Shown here piece after piece: positions 1-8,061 of a stretch of DNA of 9,495 nt. The DNA comes from Moraxellaceae bacterium (GTDB lineage Bacteria > Pseudomonadota > Gammaproteobacteria > Pseudomonadales > Ketobacteraceae). The stretch covers positions 2,083 to 11,577 of the forward strand of contig NVVG01000156.1 in assembly GCA_002402125.1 (NCBI GenBank). The letters run 5' to 3'. A model generated the notes under the pieces. The model saw only the letters and a list, made by a program, of their open reading frames with translations, had not been told where the DNA came from and searched no databases. How positions within the stretch are numbered: the first letter of the stretch is position 1; each line of letters starts with the position of its first letter. The position numbers and the translations under genes were made by a program.

Positions 1-1532
1 GGTCTCGCCACTTCGTCGAAATTTGCCCACTTGTACAATGGTCCTTGTCCCGTAGTACGACAGTTTTCCGGGCTCCATTCTCCATTACATTTAAACGGCC
101 CAATATTAGTAGGCGCAAATATTCCTTTGCCAATGCCCTTTTTAGGAGCAATTCCACCGCCCTCATCATCGCTATACATAAAACCAAGGCTAGTTTTAAT
201 AAAGGGTATATGCGTAAAGTCGTCGTCAAAAATCAAACCCAGCATGGCTGCGTTAGTGAATCTAAAATCCAAAACGGTGGGCCAACCATTATCGAAAGTT
301 TCCCTATCACGCGATACTAATTTCTGCATAAGCTTCTGAGTATCTGGCTCTAACTTGTCATAGATTCTTCTCACTGCAGTATGCTCCTTCTCAGGGAAAG
401 CATAGGCAAGAAAGCCCACTGCTTCGATGACTGCTAACGCTTCAGGACCAACCGGAGATCCAGTAGTGGCCTGTGCAATTGGACCATGCAAAAAACGCGG
501 AACTAGACCAGTACGTAATCCCAACAATGCACCCTCATATATAGGCCACGTTAGGTTTTCGCCAAACCCTATAATTGATTCGTTAATAAAAGGAACGAAC
601 CCCTGAATGAATAAGTCAACCGTACTATCCAATGGTGTAACTACTGAATCCAAAGCAAACAAACCAGCGGTATTATTATATCCAGCATCATCAAGGGTGC
701 TTGCATCACCGTCAAAATCCCAACTAGCAAAAACACCCGTATGTAACCCACCCAGGGAATGCCCACCTACTAATACCTTCTTTTTTCTATCTTGCTGGCT
801 AGGCACCATGGATGAGATAATCTGATACATATCCTCAGTATCCATTTTCAATCCAAACTCAGCCAAGAACGGAACATCTCTGCTTTTTAAAAAACCTTCA
901 AACTGATAACCATCTACAAAATCATCGCCGTAGTAATAACCCACCATATTATCCACAAGAATGTCATGCTCTGCGTCAGTAACAATAATGCCGCCGTCAC
1001 TGCCAGAGGTCTGAAAGACTTCATATAGATCTTCGTTGTGATCCGCTATCGCTCTATCTTCAATGCAGTTATTTCTTCTATCCATTGCCCACACTTCAGT
1101 TTTTAAACCTCGGTTGACAAAGGCTCTATACACCATATTTCTAGCAAGGTATTCAAAACCGTTCGCACCTTGAATAACGCCAGGAGCCATTAGCACTCCA
1201 TAATCTGCATAGTCGGCGGTTGCTGGATCACTGTTAAGTCCAAGGGTATCATTATCTAATCTGTAACGAATAAACGTAACCTTTTCGCAAACATCTCTAA
1301 ATCTTTCTGCGATCTGACTAGGGTTTACGCCGTAGTCTTCAAGACTGCGGAAAGCCGCTATGGTGACTGCACTGCTAGTAACAATCGCATCCACATCGCC
1401 TTCCGAGTAGATACGGATTGATGGTTCTTGAAGAGGCCCAGTTATAGATCCTTCGGGATCATATTCGGGACCACCACACGCGGACACACACACGCCGAGC
1501 ACAATTGATAGACAAGATAGGGCTTTTTTCAT
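1..1532 (-). CDS. Alpha/beta-hydrolase-fold lipoprotein (3' end outside window)
   Basis: The reading frame is open from ATG at 1532 to the left edge: 510 codons and no stop, so the C-terminus is missing. The start is supported by AGGA about 7 bases upstream (AGGAATAATAATG). Residues 1-19 form a lipoprotein signal peptide: MKK, a hydrophobic stretch, then a VSAC lipobox with C19 as the lipidated Cys. The next residues are GG, with no Asp at +2, which suggests the outer membrane. The clearest functional mark is GGHSLGG with Ser259 as the likely nucleophile, typical of alpha/beta-hydrolases (lipases and esterases). The Asp in LDSVV shortly after could be the acid; the catalytic His cannot be assigned and may lie off the window. 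The region before the nucleophile is unusually long (about 255 residues) and contains the conserved-looking MAPGVIQGANGFEYLAR. I do not recognise a named family, so the substrate is unknown. It is divergent from the GH31 gene. Confidence 0.85.
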   Translation of the reverse strand, partial: MKKALSCLSIVLGVCVSACGGPEYDPEGSITGPLQEPSIRIYSEGDVDAIVTSSAVTIAAFRSLEDYGVNPSQIAERFRDVCEKVTFIRYRLDNDTLGLNSDPATADYADYGVLMAPGVIQGANGFEYLARNMVYRAFVNRGLKTEVWAMDRRNNCIEDRAIADHNEDLYEVFQTSGSDGGIIVTDAEHDILVDNMVGYYYGDDFVDGYQFEGFLKSRDVPFLAEFGLKMDTEDMYQIISSMVPSQQDRKKKVLVGGHSLGGLHTGVFASWDFDGDASTLDDAGYNNTAGLFALDSVVTPLDSTVDLFIQGFVPFINESIIGFGENLTWPIYEGALLGLRTGLVPRFLHGPIAQATTGSPVGPEALAVIEAVGFLAYAFPEKEHTAVRRIYDKLEPDTQKLMQKLVSRDRETFDNGWPTVLDFRFTNAAMLGLIFDDDFTHIPFIKTSLGFMYSDDEGGGIAPKKGIGKGIFAPTNIGPFKCNGEWSPENCRTTGQGPLYKWANFDEVAR

Positions 1533-2150
1533 TATTATTCCTAGTTAAATTGATAATTTGTTATTGTTTTTATTACACCGAAAGCAACGAACTGCTCATA
1601 TTTTCATGAGCCAGACAAAGCCTCAAGCACTGCGACGGTAATGGTTTAACACTCCAACTACGCAATTCTAAGAAACTACATAAGTACGCCCCCAAACACA
1701 GTGCAAAAATAATACTAATGAGTTAGCCAATATCGATTAGTTAATTTATACTCATCGAAAAGACTTTTAAATACCCACAATTTTTACAGGTATACAGAAA
1801 GCATTTTTATGTTGCGCTTAACCTTTATAGTGAATAAAAGGCAAAAGGTATATGCAAATCACGTCAATTGGTTATCAAAACAGGTCAATTGAGAACAATT
1901 TGACATTACAACGCCACAAACCATACCCAAAGGAACCAAGAAAATAGGCCCACAAGAACATATAAAGTACTATATACAAGACATTCAAGCCCTCCATTAT
2001 GGCCCAATCGGCACCGTCATCAATACAACCCCCACACTCACTAGAACTCTGTCCCGATTAGAAAGGTTTCACAGCGTCACTTTGCCAACGTTAAAATTAC
2101 AAACTAAATAAGCACACAGATCTAACACCGACAGAATACCGATCTCAATT
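1533..2150. other. Long AT-rich intergenic region between divergent lipoprotein genes
   Basis: No convincing gene is visible in these roughly 620 bases. Frames are short and lack good starts; the longest start-bearing one I traced is 32 codons from ATG 1852, with no recognisable product. The region should hold the promoters of the minus-strand hydrolase and the plus-strand GH31 gene. Visible items are a 6-bp perfect hairpin at 1594-1611 (GCTCAT, 6-base loop, ATGAGC), which would lie in the 5' leader of the hydrolase, and a cluster of GTCAATTG repeats at 1863-1904. The hairpin has no T-run and is not a terminator. Confidence 0.6.
1863..1904. repeat. GTCAATTG direct repeats plus inverted near-copy
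   Basis: GTCAATTG occurs at 1863-1870 and again at 1884-1891, 21 bp apart (about two helical turns). An inverted near-copy, CAATTTGAC, sits at 1896-1904. Helical phasing is typical of transcription-factor sites, so this could be an operator cluster for one of the two flanking divergent genes. The motif is short and AT-rich, so chance is not excluded. Confidence 0.35.
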
Positions 2151-2167
2151 TTGTCATGAATAAATTC

Positions 2168-2176
2168 TGGTACAAT
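2168..2176 (+). promoter_or_regulatory. Probable extended -10 promoter of the GH31 gene
   Basis: TGGTACAAT matches the extended -10 pattern (TGn followed by a TATAAT-like hexamer, here TACAAT, five of six). No good -35 stands at 17 bp; TTGTCA at 2151-2156 is 14 bp away, too close, but extended -10 promoters can do without one. Transcription would start near 2183. That leaves a leader of about 38 bases to TTG 2221 or 62 bases to ATG 2245. Confidence 0.45.
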
Positions 2177-2220
2177 ATTCCGCGCCACGAAACACCCGGC
2201 AAAAACCATCAACGTCCCAT

Positions 2221-4479
2221 TTGAAACTTTTGGTTCCACGCATTATGAACAGCAACACACTCCATCCCAACTCGACATCTTACCTATTGAGCATTGCCCT
2301 GACTGCACTGTCCCTACTGCTTGGCGGCTGTCTTCAGACACCCAACCATCAAGAAACTGGCATCCTATCGTTAGGGGGGTTTCAGCTACAGATAGAAGGC
2401 AACCAGTTGTTGATAAACGCGACGACTGAGCCGGGACATATTATGTGGACCTCTATCGATACCGGCCGTTTGTTAAGCGCGCATAAAACAACTCTCAACA
2501 TTACTGACCAGCGCTCCAGCTACAAGATCAACGAACGATCCCAACAAAATTGTTTGGTACCTGAAATACAAACGTTCGAGCAAACTGCGAATAACCTCGT
2601 CTTCAGCGGCCCCTTTCTTGACTGTACCGACTTGCACTTTCAGTTAACCTTTGCCCTGGTCGATAAACAACTGCAATTCACCCTAACTACGGATAACACC
2701 GAATACAATCACCTAGGTTTACACTATCAATCTCAGGCAGATGAACACTTCTATGGTTTTGGAGAACAATACAGCTATACAGATCTCAAAGGGTTAGATA
2801 TCCCCATCCTTACTCAAGAGCAAGGTATCGGCCGAGGCAACCCTATTATATCTATGCTGCTCAATCTATTTTCTCCCGGCTCCTCTGGCCACAAACTCAC
2901 GAGTTATTACTCGGTACCGCAATACATTACCAACCAACGTCATTCACTATTTTTAGAAAACAAACAATACACGCGCTTCAATTTAGAAGATAAAGATTCA
3001 GTCAGTGTGAATGCGTTTTCTTCCGAGATGGTAGGACGAATTCTCTATGGGGAAACGCTACTTGATCTGATTGAAGAATTCACTGTATTCACCGGTCGCA
3101 TGAAAGCACTTCCAGACTGGATGAACCAGGGAGCCATACTGGGCGTGCAAGGCGGCACAGAACAAGTGAAACAAGTGTGGCAACAGCTAAAATCAGTGGA
3201 CACACCCATTGCAGCCTTTTGGTTACAGGATTGGGTGGGAAAACGGGTCACGCTCGGCGGAGCGGGATCACAACTTTGGTGGAACTGGGAACTGGATGAA
3301 GATCGTTACCCAGACTGGGATGGTCTTATCAGCGACTTTGATGATGAAGACATTAGAGTGATGGGTTACATAAACCCATTTTTAGTGGATGTAACAGAAA
3401 AAGGCAATGCCAATAACAATTTTTACGCTGAAGCATTGCTAAAAGGCTACTTAATTAAAGATAAACAAGGCTTGCCCTACCCCATCACCATTACTGACTT
3501 TGATGCGGGCCTGGTAGACCTCAGCAACCCAGATGCACGTAGCTGGTTAAAGACCATTATTCAACAGCAAATGATTAATAATGGCTTTTCTGGTTGGATG
3601 GCAGACTTTGGCGAATCACTGCCCTATGACGCTGTGTTTTTCAGCGATGAATCCGGTCTAGATCTCCACAACAAATACCCCGAAGAATGGGCAAAACTAA
3701 ACGCTGAAGCTATAGCAGAAGTTGGCATGAGTGACGAAATTGTATTTTTTAATCGATCTGGATTCACCCAAAGCCCTAGCTATAGCAGCCTGTTTTGGCT
3801 GGGAGACCAAATGGTGATGTGGGATCACTACGACGGTTTAACCAGCTCGATCATTGGGTTAATGAACGGTGGATTTTCTGGTATCTCTCTCAACCACAGT
3901 GACATTGGCGGTTACACCTCTTTTGCATTTAATGGATTAGGCTTAAACAGAAGTAAAGAATTACTCCTACGATGGATTGAAATGAATGCCTTTACCGCAG
4001 TGTTTCGCAGTCATGAGGGCTTGTCACCACAAGGCAGCGCCCAGGTATACTCAGACGATGAAACCTTAAATCACTTTTCGACTTTCGCAAAAATATACCA
4101 ATCCTTGGCGGACTACAGAAGTAATTTATTTGTAGAAGCAGAAGAGAAAGGTTACCCCGTTGTTCGCCACCCATTACTACACTTCCCTCACGATAAAACC
4201 TTTGCGACAATGAAAACCTCGGAAGTCCAATTTATGCTGGGTGCTGACTTTATGATTGCACCGGCACTTAAGTTGAATCAACGAGAAAGAATCGTTCACT
4301 TACCTGCAGGGAATTGGATTCATCTTTGGACAGGAACAGTCATCGACGCACCTGCAGCAGGAATTAGCTTTAAGCAATCAATGCCCTTGGGGCAACCACC
4401 GGTTTACTATCGTGCAAGTTCTGCTGACGCCTTGTTGATAGTGAGCAACCTGAAGAACCAAGGGATTGTGAAATACTAA
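2221..4479 (+). CDS. GH31 alpha-glycosidase lipoprotein, sulfoquinovosidase (YihQ)-like
   Basis: Retaining alpha-glycoside hydrolase of family GH31. From TTG 2221 it is 752 residues, longer than E. coli YihQ mainly through its export signal. The signal ends in lipobox LGGC (C37), implying a membrane-anchored enzyme. An N-terminal beta-sandwich (about 45-290) is followed by a (beta/alpha)8 barrel (about 300-610) and a C-terminal beta domain. The nucleophile is D462 in WMADFGE and the acid/base is D529 in GDQ, 67 residues apart as in YihQ (D405/D472). YihQ's Q262, Q288, W304 and Y508 match Q310, Q336, W354 and Y565, but sulfonate-binding R301 corresponds to Q351, beside a two-residue insertion. 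The substrate may therefore not be sulfoquinovoside. The start is uncertain: TTG 2221 supplies K2 and R7 to the signal n-region, while ATG 2245 (M9) is a commoner codon; neither has a clear Shine-Dalgarno. It appears to be transcribed alone. Confidence 0.9.
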   Translation: MKLLVPRIMNSNTLHPNSTSYLLSIALTALSLLLGGCLQTPNHQETGILSLGGFQLQIEGNQLLINATTEPGHIMWTSIDTGRLLSAHKTTLNITDQRSSYKINERSQQNCLVPEIQTFEQTANNLVFSGPFLDCTDLHFQLTFALVDKQLQFTLTTDNTEYNHLGLHYQSQADEHFYGFGEQYSYTDLKGLDIPILTQEQGIGRGNPIISMLLNLFSPGSSGHKLTSYYSVPQYITNQRHSLFLENKQYTRFNLEDKDSVSVNAFSSEMVGRILYGETLLDLIEEFTVFTGRMKALPDWMNQGAILGVQGGTEQVKQVWQQLKSVDTPIAAFWLQDWVGKRVTLGGAGSQLWWNWELDEDRYPDWDGLISDFDDEDIRVMGYINPFLVDVTEKGNANNNFYAEALLKGYLIKDKQGLPYPITITDFDAGLVDLSNPDARSWLKTIIQQQMINNGFSGWMADFGESLPYDAVFFSDESGLDLHNKYPEEWAKLNAEAIAEVGMSDEIVFFNRSGFTQSPSYSSLFWLGDQMVMWDHYDGLTSSIIGLMNGGFSGISLNHSDIGGYTSFAFNGLGLNRSKELLLRWIEMNAFTAVFRSHEGLSPQGSAQVYSDDETLNHFSTFAKIYQSLADYRSNLFVEAEEKGYPVVRHPLLHFPHDKTFATMKTSEVQFMLGADFMIAPALKLNQRERIVHLPAGNWIHLWTGTVIDAPAAGISFKQSMPLGQPPVYYRASSADALLIVSNLKNQGIVKY

Positions 4480-4554
4480 TACGAGTTCATCCGAGCAACG
4501 GCTAAATCGAATGTCGCTGGAGCACTTATCCATGCCGCATCCTCGCCAATTTAA

Positions 4555-4725
4555 CTGTTTGTTTACAAATTTATTCTAAAACCCACTATAGAGAACCCCT
4601 ATGTGTTGCCAGCGGATGCGGTAATCGGTAAATCCTTCACCGTGCAAGACTGGTACCCCTCTGGTGATAACGACGTCGATGCCGATTCCTTTAAACTTAA
4701 AGCAGGTAATTTTGACCCTAGCTAG
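4555..4725 (+). pseudogene. Possible degraded coding remnant in the convergent gap
   Basis: A frame is open from after TAA 4552 to TAG 4723, about 56 codons, with GTG 4603 as the only plausible start (40 residues). The peptide has protein-like composition, for example VLPADAVIGKSFTVQDWYPS followed by an Asp-rich GDNDVDADSF stretch, unlike a random AT-rich translation. There is no ATG and no clear ribosome site, and it is far too short for a domain. It could be the tail of a lost secreted protein. I do not recognise the family, and a chance open frame is quite possible. Confidence 0.25.
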
Positions 4726-4732
4726 CCCCACC

Positions 4733-5491
4733 TCAAACCGACGACGAAGCGCTATTGTAGATCACCGGCATCTTGCCCTTCCACCTATCCCATACTTCAT
4801 CATCGGTAATCAAGTCAGCCATGAAATGACCTACATTGATTCGACTGGTCAAACCCGCATCAAAAATAGCACTTCTTATCGGTGAAGCGTAAACCTCATA
4901 CTCAGAAACTTCTGTTTCATCGGTCAAAGTATCCGGACGAACCGCCGACCACTCGACTTCGCGGTGATGTTGTCCCATTTTTGTGCGTAGGTAATCAGCA
5001 GCTCTTTCGTTATCTAGGTGAGGAGGCAACAACAAACGAATAAGGCCGACAACGCACCGTTGGCCAAACGAAATCCTTTCGGGAATATCTCGATTCGTGT
5101 TGCCCGTAGTATTCATCAACACAAATCTAACCGCTGCTTTTGGCTTATTTGTCTTAATGGCATCACACAATTTACGTGTAGCATCAGACACTAACATTCG
5201 AGGCTGACCATACATACCACTAAAGCTCAGATTGTGTCCCAGGCAGGAAGCGACAGCATCACAACCGCTGACTTGTCTGGCCAACTCAGTATCACTGAGA
5301 TCTAACACTGCCGCATGGATCAACGCTAGATTATCGTGTTCCTTGAGCTCTTTGGGCAGACTGTCGGGGGAGCGCACAACCGCTCTTACTTTCAATCCCC
5401 TAATCAGCAGTTGCTCAACAAGCAGTCGCCCCGTTGCGCCACTAGCACCAATCACAAGAATTGTTTTTTGTATTTCATTACTCGAAACCAC
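4733..5491 (-). CDS. NAD(P)-binding atypical SDR / NmrA-like protein
   Basis: This 252-residue protein has an N-terminal Rossmann fold. Strand one, TILVIGASGATG, carries the GxxGxxG dinucleotide signature at G15, G18 and G21. A second-strand KVRAVVRSP follows, whose Arg residues after the strand suggest NADPH preference. The later DAVASCLGH and VRFVLMNTTG segments match the NAD(P)H-binding PF13460/NmrA-type atypical SDRs. The classical SDR YxxxK catalytic pair is not visible, so it may be a redox sensor, an epimerase-like enzyme or a reductase; the substrate cannot be read from the sequence. The start is GTG 5491, supported by GAGG eight bases upstream, and no better upstream ATG exists. It lies 268 bp downstream of the desaturase on the same strand, a gap large enough for separate transcription. 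It converges with the GH31 gene. Confidence 0.85.
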   Translation of the reverse strand: MVSSNEIQKTILVIGASGATGRLLVEQLLIRGLKVRAVVRSPDSLPKELKEHDNLALIHAAVLDLSDTELARQVSGCDAVASCLGHNLSFSGMYGQPRMLVSDATRKLCDAIKTNKPKAAVRFVLMNTTGNTNRDIPERISFGQRCVVGLIRLLLPPHLDNERAADYLRTKMGQHHREVEWSAVRPDTLTDETEVSEYEVYASPIRSAIFDAGLTSRINVGHFMADLITDDEVWDRWKGKMPVIYNSASSSV

Positions 5492-5553
5492 GACCTTTAC
5501 CTCTAGCCTGCTTTATGGCCAAAAATAAAAGAGAGTAAGAACAAGAAATACGT

Positions 5554-5582
5554 GTACTAATTTACTGGCATTAATATTTCAA
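5554..5582 (-). promoter_or_regulatory. Candidate promoter of the SDR gene
   Basis: Read on the minus strand, TTGAAA (5577-5582) is followed after 17 bp by TAGTAC (5554-5559), upstream of GTG 5491. The -35 is good and the spacing ideal, but the -10 matches only three of six positions. The alternative is readthrough from the desaturase operon. Confidence 0.25.
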
Positions 5583-5759
5583 CTTGACTCATACAATAAT
5601 TTCTGGCGCTCGACAATTAATTAAGACGGGTATATACCACGTCGAATTCACTTTCATCGATAGAGCATAGCAGAATCCCACAGCCAAATGAGCACTCACG
5701 CCATAGACAGACTGTTCCCCTTACACAACAATCCTTGTCAATCCATTGGTATCGATGCG

Positions 5760-6929
5760 TTACGCCGCATCTCGATCTGGGATATATTGAAGATCCCGCT
5801 TAACTGTTGGCGTCGCATCAAGCGTCGCGCTGGCAGCTTCGTTAGCTTTCCCGTGAATTTCCCCACCTACCGGCAGAGCATATTTAAAAATACGTTTCAC
5901 TACCGCAGAAAACTGCTTAGTGAACGACCCTGTATTATAATGCTGGCCATAATGATCGCAAATTTCTTGCACTTTCACGGCAAGCTCGGCATATCGAACA
6001 CCCGGCACATCTGGAAACATATGGTGCTCAATTTGATGACTTAAATTACCCGTCATAAAATTAAAGATTTTTCCACCTTTAAGGTTACTCGAACCATGCA
6101 GTTGACGTAAATACCATTGACCCCGGGTTTCATTTTCCAATATTTCTTTCGGAAATGTTTCTGCATCTTCAGTAAAGTGTCCGCAGAAAATGATACTGAA
6201 AGTCCAAATGTTACGCATGATATTTGCCGTAAAATTACCCGCCAGCACCGGCAGGAACATTGGGCCAGCAAGCGCGGGAAAAAAAACATAATCCTTTAGA
6301 ATTTTCTTTCGCATCTTCACTGCCATTACTTTAAATTCTTCACGAACCTGTGCAAAAGTTTTCTCTTTAGTTTGTAGTTTTTCAAGCTCTAACGATTGTA
6401 ATGCTAATGACCACTCAAATGTTACCGCCAAAAAGGCCGCCCCTATCGGGTTAATGATAAACCTAGGCTCCCATTTTTGCTCTGGAAACAAGCGTAACGC
6501 CCCATAACCAATATCATGATCCATACCTCGCACATTAGTATAGGTATGATGTACAAAATTATGCGTTTGGCGCCAATTATCAGCCGTGCACATGGTATCC
6601 CATTCGTAGGTACTACCCCGCAGACTAGGATCATTCATCCAATCATACTGCCCATGCATTACATTGTGGCCCAACTCCATATTCTCGACAATTTTTGACA
6701 CACCTAATAACGCCGTTCCCGCCAACCAAAATGGTGGTAACCATCCCAGCATCAATGAGCTTCGAGCCGCTATTTCGGTGTAGCGCACAAAGTTACGTAC
6801 CTTATAAATATAGTCAGATTCCCTTTTCCCAAGCGATCCCATAGTTTCTCTACGTAACGCATCTAACTCTGCACCAAATTCCTCGATTTCTTCTGAGCTT
6901 AATCTACGGCTTTTTTTGTATACATTCAT
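5760..6929 (-). CDS. desB: Membrane acyl-CoA delta-9 fatty acid desaturase (DesB/DesA3-like)
   Basis: Di-iron, oxygen-dependent membrane desaturase of 389 residues (PF00487). The three histidine boxes are H88-NVM-H92, H123-NFV-HH128 and H298-QIE-HH303. The context GHNVMHGQYDWMND is characteristic of the group containing Mycobacterium tuberculosis DesA3 and Pseudomonas DesB, which desaturate stearoyl- or palmitoyl-CoA at the delta-9 position. Hydrophobic segments near 58-82 (LMLGWLPPFWLAGTALLG), about 159-178 and about 215-245 fit a membrane-embedded four-helix enzyme. The start is ATG 6929, with only a weak upstream CGAGA. It follows the oxidoreductase gene by 42 bases on the same strand, so the two almost surely form one operon and a redox pair. 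Chain length and regiospecificity are inferred from family membership. No terminator hairpin is evident after its stop. Confidence 0.92.
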   Translation of the reverse strand: MNVYKKSRRLSSEEIEEFGAELDALRRETMGSLGKRESDYIYKVRNFVRYTEIAARSSLMLGWLPPFWLAGTALLGVSKIVENMELGHNVMHGQYDWMNDPSLRGSTYEWDTMCTADNWRQTHNFVHHTYTNVRGMDHDIGYGALRLFPEQKWEPRFIINPIGAAFLAVTFEWSLALQSLELEKLQTKEKTFAQVREEFKVMAVKMRKKILKDYVFFPALAGPMFLPVLAGNFTANIMRNIWTFSIIFCGHFTEDAETFPKEILENETRGQWYLRQLHGSSNLKGGKIFNFMTGNLSHQIEHHMFPDVPGVRYAELAVKVQEICDHYGQHYNTGSFTKQFSAVVKRIFKYALPVGGEIHGKANEAASATLDATPTVKRDLQYIPDRDAA

Positions 6930-6971
6930 GATAAATCTCGATTAGCAATTAATTGGGAAATAATATTGGGT

Positions 6972-8039
6972 CTAAATATCCAGCACTACTTCACTTAAAG
7001 GTTCACTGACACAAATACGAATTTGTGTATTGGGCTGATCATCAATTGCACCTGTAACTAGATCGCGAACAACCCCTGAAATTTTTGTGCAGCTACAAGT
7101 CTTACATACTCCCATACGACAACCGTAAACTGGGCGCGCACCGGCCGCTTCTGCACTTTCTAAAATGGTTGCCTTAGTATTCATTAGTTCTTGCTGGCTA
7201 CGACGTAACATTATGGGCATTGCTGTGTTAGCCGCATCTAAATTAACAGCCGCAAAACCAAACACTTCTTGCTTTAGCTTTTCGGTAATGCCTAGGTCTT
7301 CCCAAACCCTACTAACGGCATTCATTAAACCCTGAGGTCCACACAGATAAGTCATACGCTCACCAAGGTCAGGGCAAACTTGAGTTAATTGCGCCTTGCT
7401 AAAGAACCCAGACTCACCGTCAGTTGCCAACGCGACATTGAATTGAACAGACGAATGCTTAACTGATAGCGCTTTCATCTCATTTGCAAAAGCCAAATCT
7501 TTATCGCTATTGACGTAATACATAACCACGATATCGGCTTTGGGCTGTCGGGCTAACGCCTCCGTTAGTAAGCTAACGATTGGAGTCACACCGCTACCAC
7601 CTGCTATTAACAATAATTTGTTGGTCAACTGAGCCGGAAGTACAAAATTACCACCAACATCGCCCAACTCAATAACATCGTCTACCTGTAAGTTGTCATG
7701 CAGCCAATTAGACACCTTTCCATCAGGTATGCGTTTTACTCCTATCTCAATTAATTCACTACTTGGAGAACGTACCAGGCTATAACATCGCTCTGTATAG
7801 CTACCATCAATCATTACCTTAACCGACACAAATTGCCCCGCTTGGAATGACTGCCAGTGGCGGTTTGGCTGTAACACAAAACGTTTAATGTCCGATGTTT
7901 CATCTTTTATCGAGACTACGCGAGCCATCACCCGGCTAACCGTCAACATCGGATTAACATGGGAATACATGAAATCAAGCCAATCTTCCTTGATCAAGTT
8001 CCCTACAAAACGATTTATAACTGGATTATGTGCCGACAT
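6972..8039 (-). CDS. desC: FAD / 2Fe-2S oxidoreductase, electron donor to the desaturase (DesC-like)
   Basis: This 355-residue flavo-iron-sulfur reductase passes electrons from NAD(P)H to the partner desaturase, as Rv3230c does for DesA3 and DesC is thought to do for DesB. Three domains appear in order. The FAD-binding barrel (about 36-135) has the RxYS flavin motif at R84-CYS. The NAD(P)-binding domain (about 140-260) has LLLIAGGSGVTP and YLCGPQGLM. The plant-type ferredoxin domain (about 270-355) has ligands C307, C312, C315 and C343 (CxxxxCxxC, then C), all present. I chose ATG 8039 because GGAG lies seven bases upstream. The longer in-frame GTG at 8078 would add 13 residues but falls inside the palindromic operator and the expected transcription start region. 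It is the first gene of the operon. The NADH or NADPH preference is not settled. Confidence 0.92.
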   Translation of the reverse strand: MSAHNPVINRFVGNLIKEDWLDFMYSHVNPMLTVSRVMARVVSIKDETSDIKRFVLQPNRHWQSFQAGQFVSVKVMIDGSYTERCYSLVRSPSSELIEIGVKRIPDGKVSNWLHDNLQVDDVIELGDVGGNFVLPAQLTNKLLLIAGGSGVTPIVSLLTEALARQPKADIVVMYYVNSDKDLAFANEMKALSVKHSSVQFNVALATDGESGFFSKAQLTQVCPDLGERMTYLCGPQGLMNAVSRVWEDLGITEKLKQEVFGFAAVNLDAANTAMPIMLRRSQQELMNTKATILESAEAAGARPVYGCRMGVCKTCSCTKISGVVRDLVTGAIDDQPNTQIRICVSEPLSEVVLDI

Positions 8040-8061
8040 AGACAATCTCCGCTCAATAGAT

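Noticed and set aside
1822..1841. CCTTTAT / ATAAAAGG hairpin in the first intergenic region
   Set aside because: Weak, AU-only apart from two pairs, with a bulge and no adjacent gene end.
1852..1950. 32-codon frame from ATG 1852 with an upstream AAAGG
   Set aside because: No recognisable product; the AAAGG is either too close (3 bases) or at 10 bases, and the region is AT-rich with several such chance frames.
2156..2224. 22-codon frame from ATG 2156 ending at the GH31 TTG start, a possible leader peptide
   Set aside because: Its ATG lies upstream of the predicted -10 element (2171-2176), so it would not be in the GH31 transcript, and it has no ribosome site.
3226..3915. Calling the GH31 enzyme a true sulfoquinovosidase (yihQ)
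   Set aside because: The sulfonate-binding Arg position is Gln, the protein is exported, and no sulfoglycolysis genes are nearby, so only YihQ-like is justified.
4533..4621. CCGCATCC / GGATGCGG 8-bp inverted repeat as a terminator between convergent genes
   Set aside because: The arms are separated by more than 70 bases and there is no T-run, so it does not look like a functional hairpin terminator.
5232..5528. 98-codon plus-strand frame antisense to the SDR gene
   Set aside because: Shadow frame of a clearly coding minus-strand gene; Ser/Thr-rich translation without recognisable motifs.
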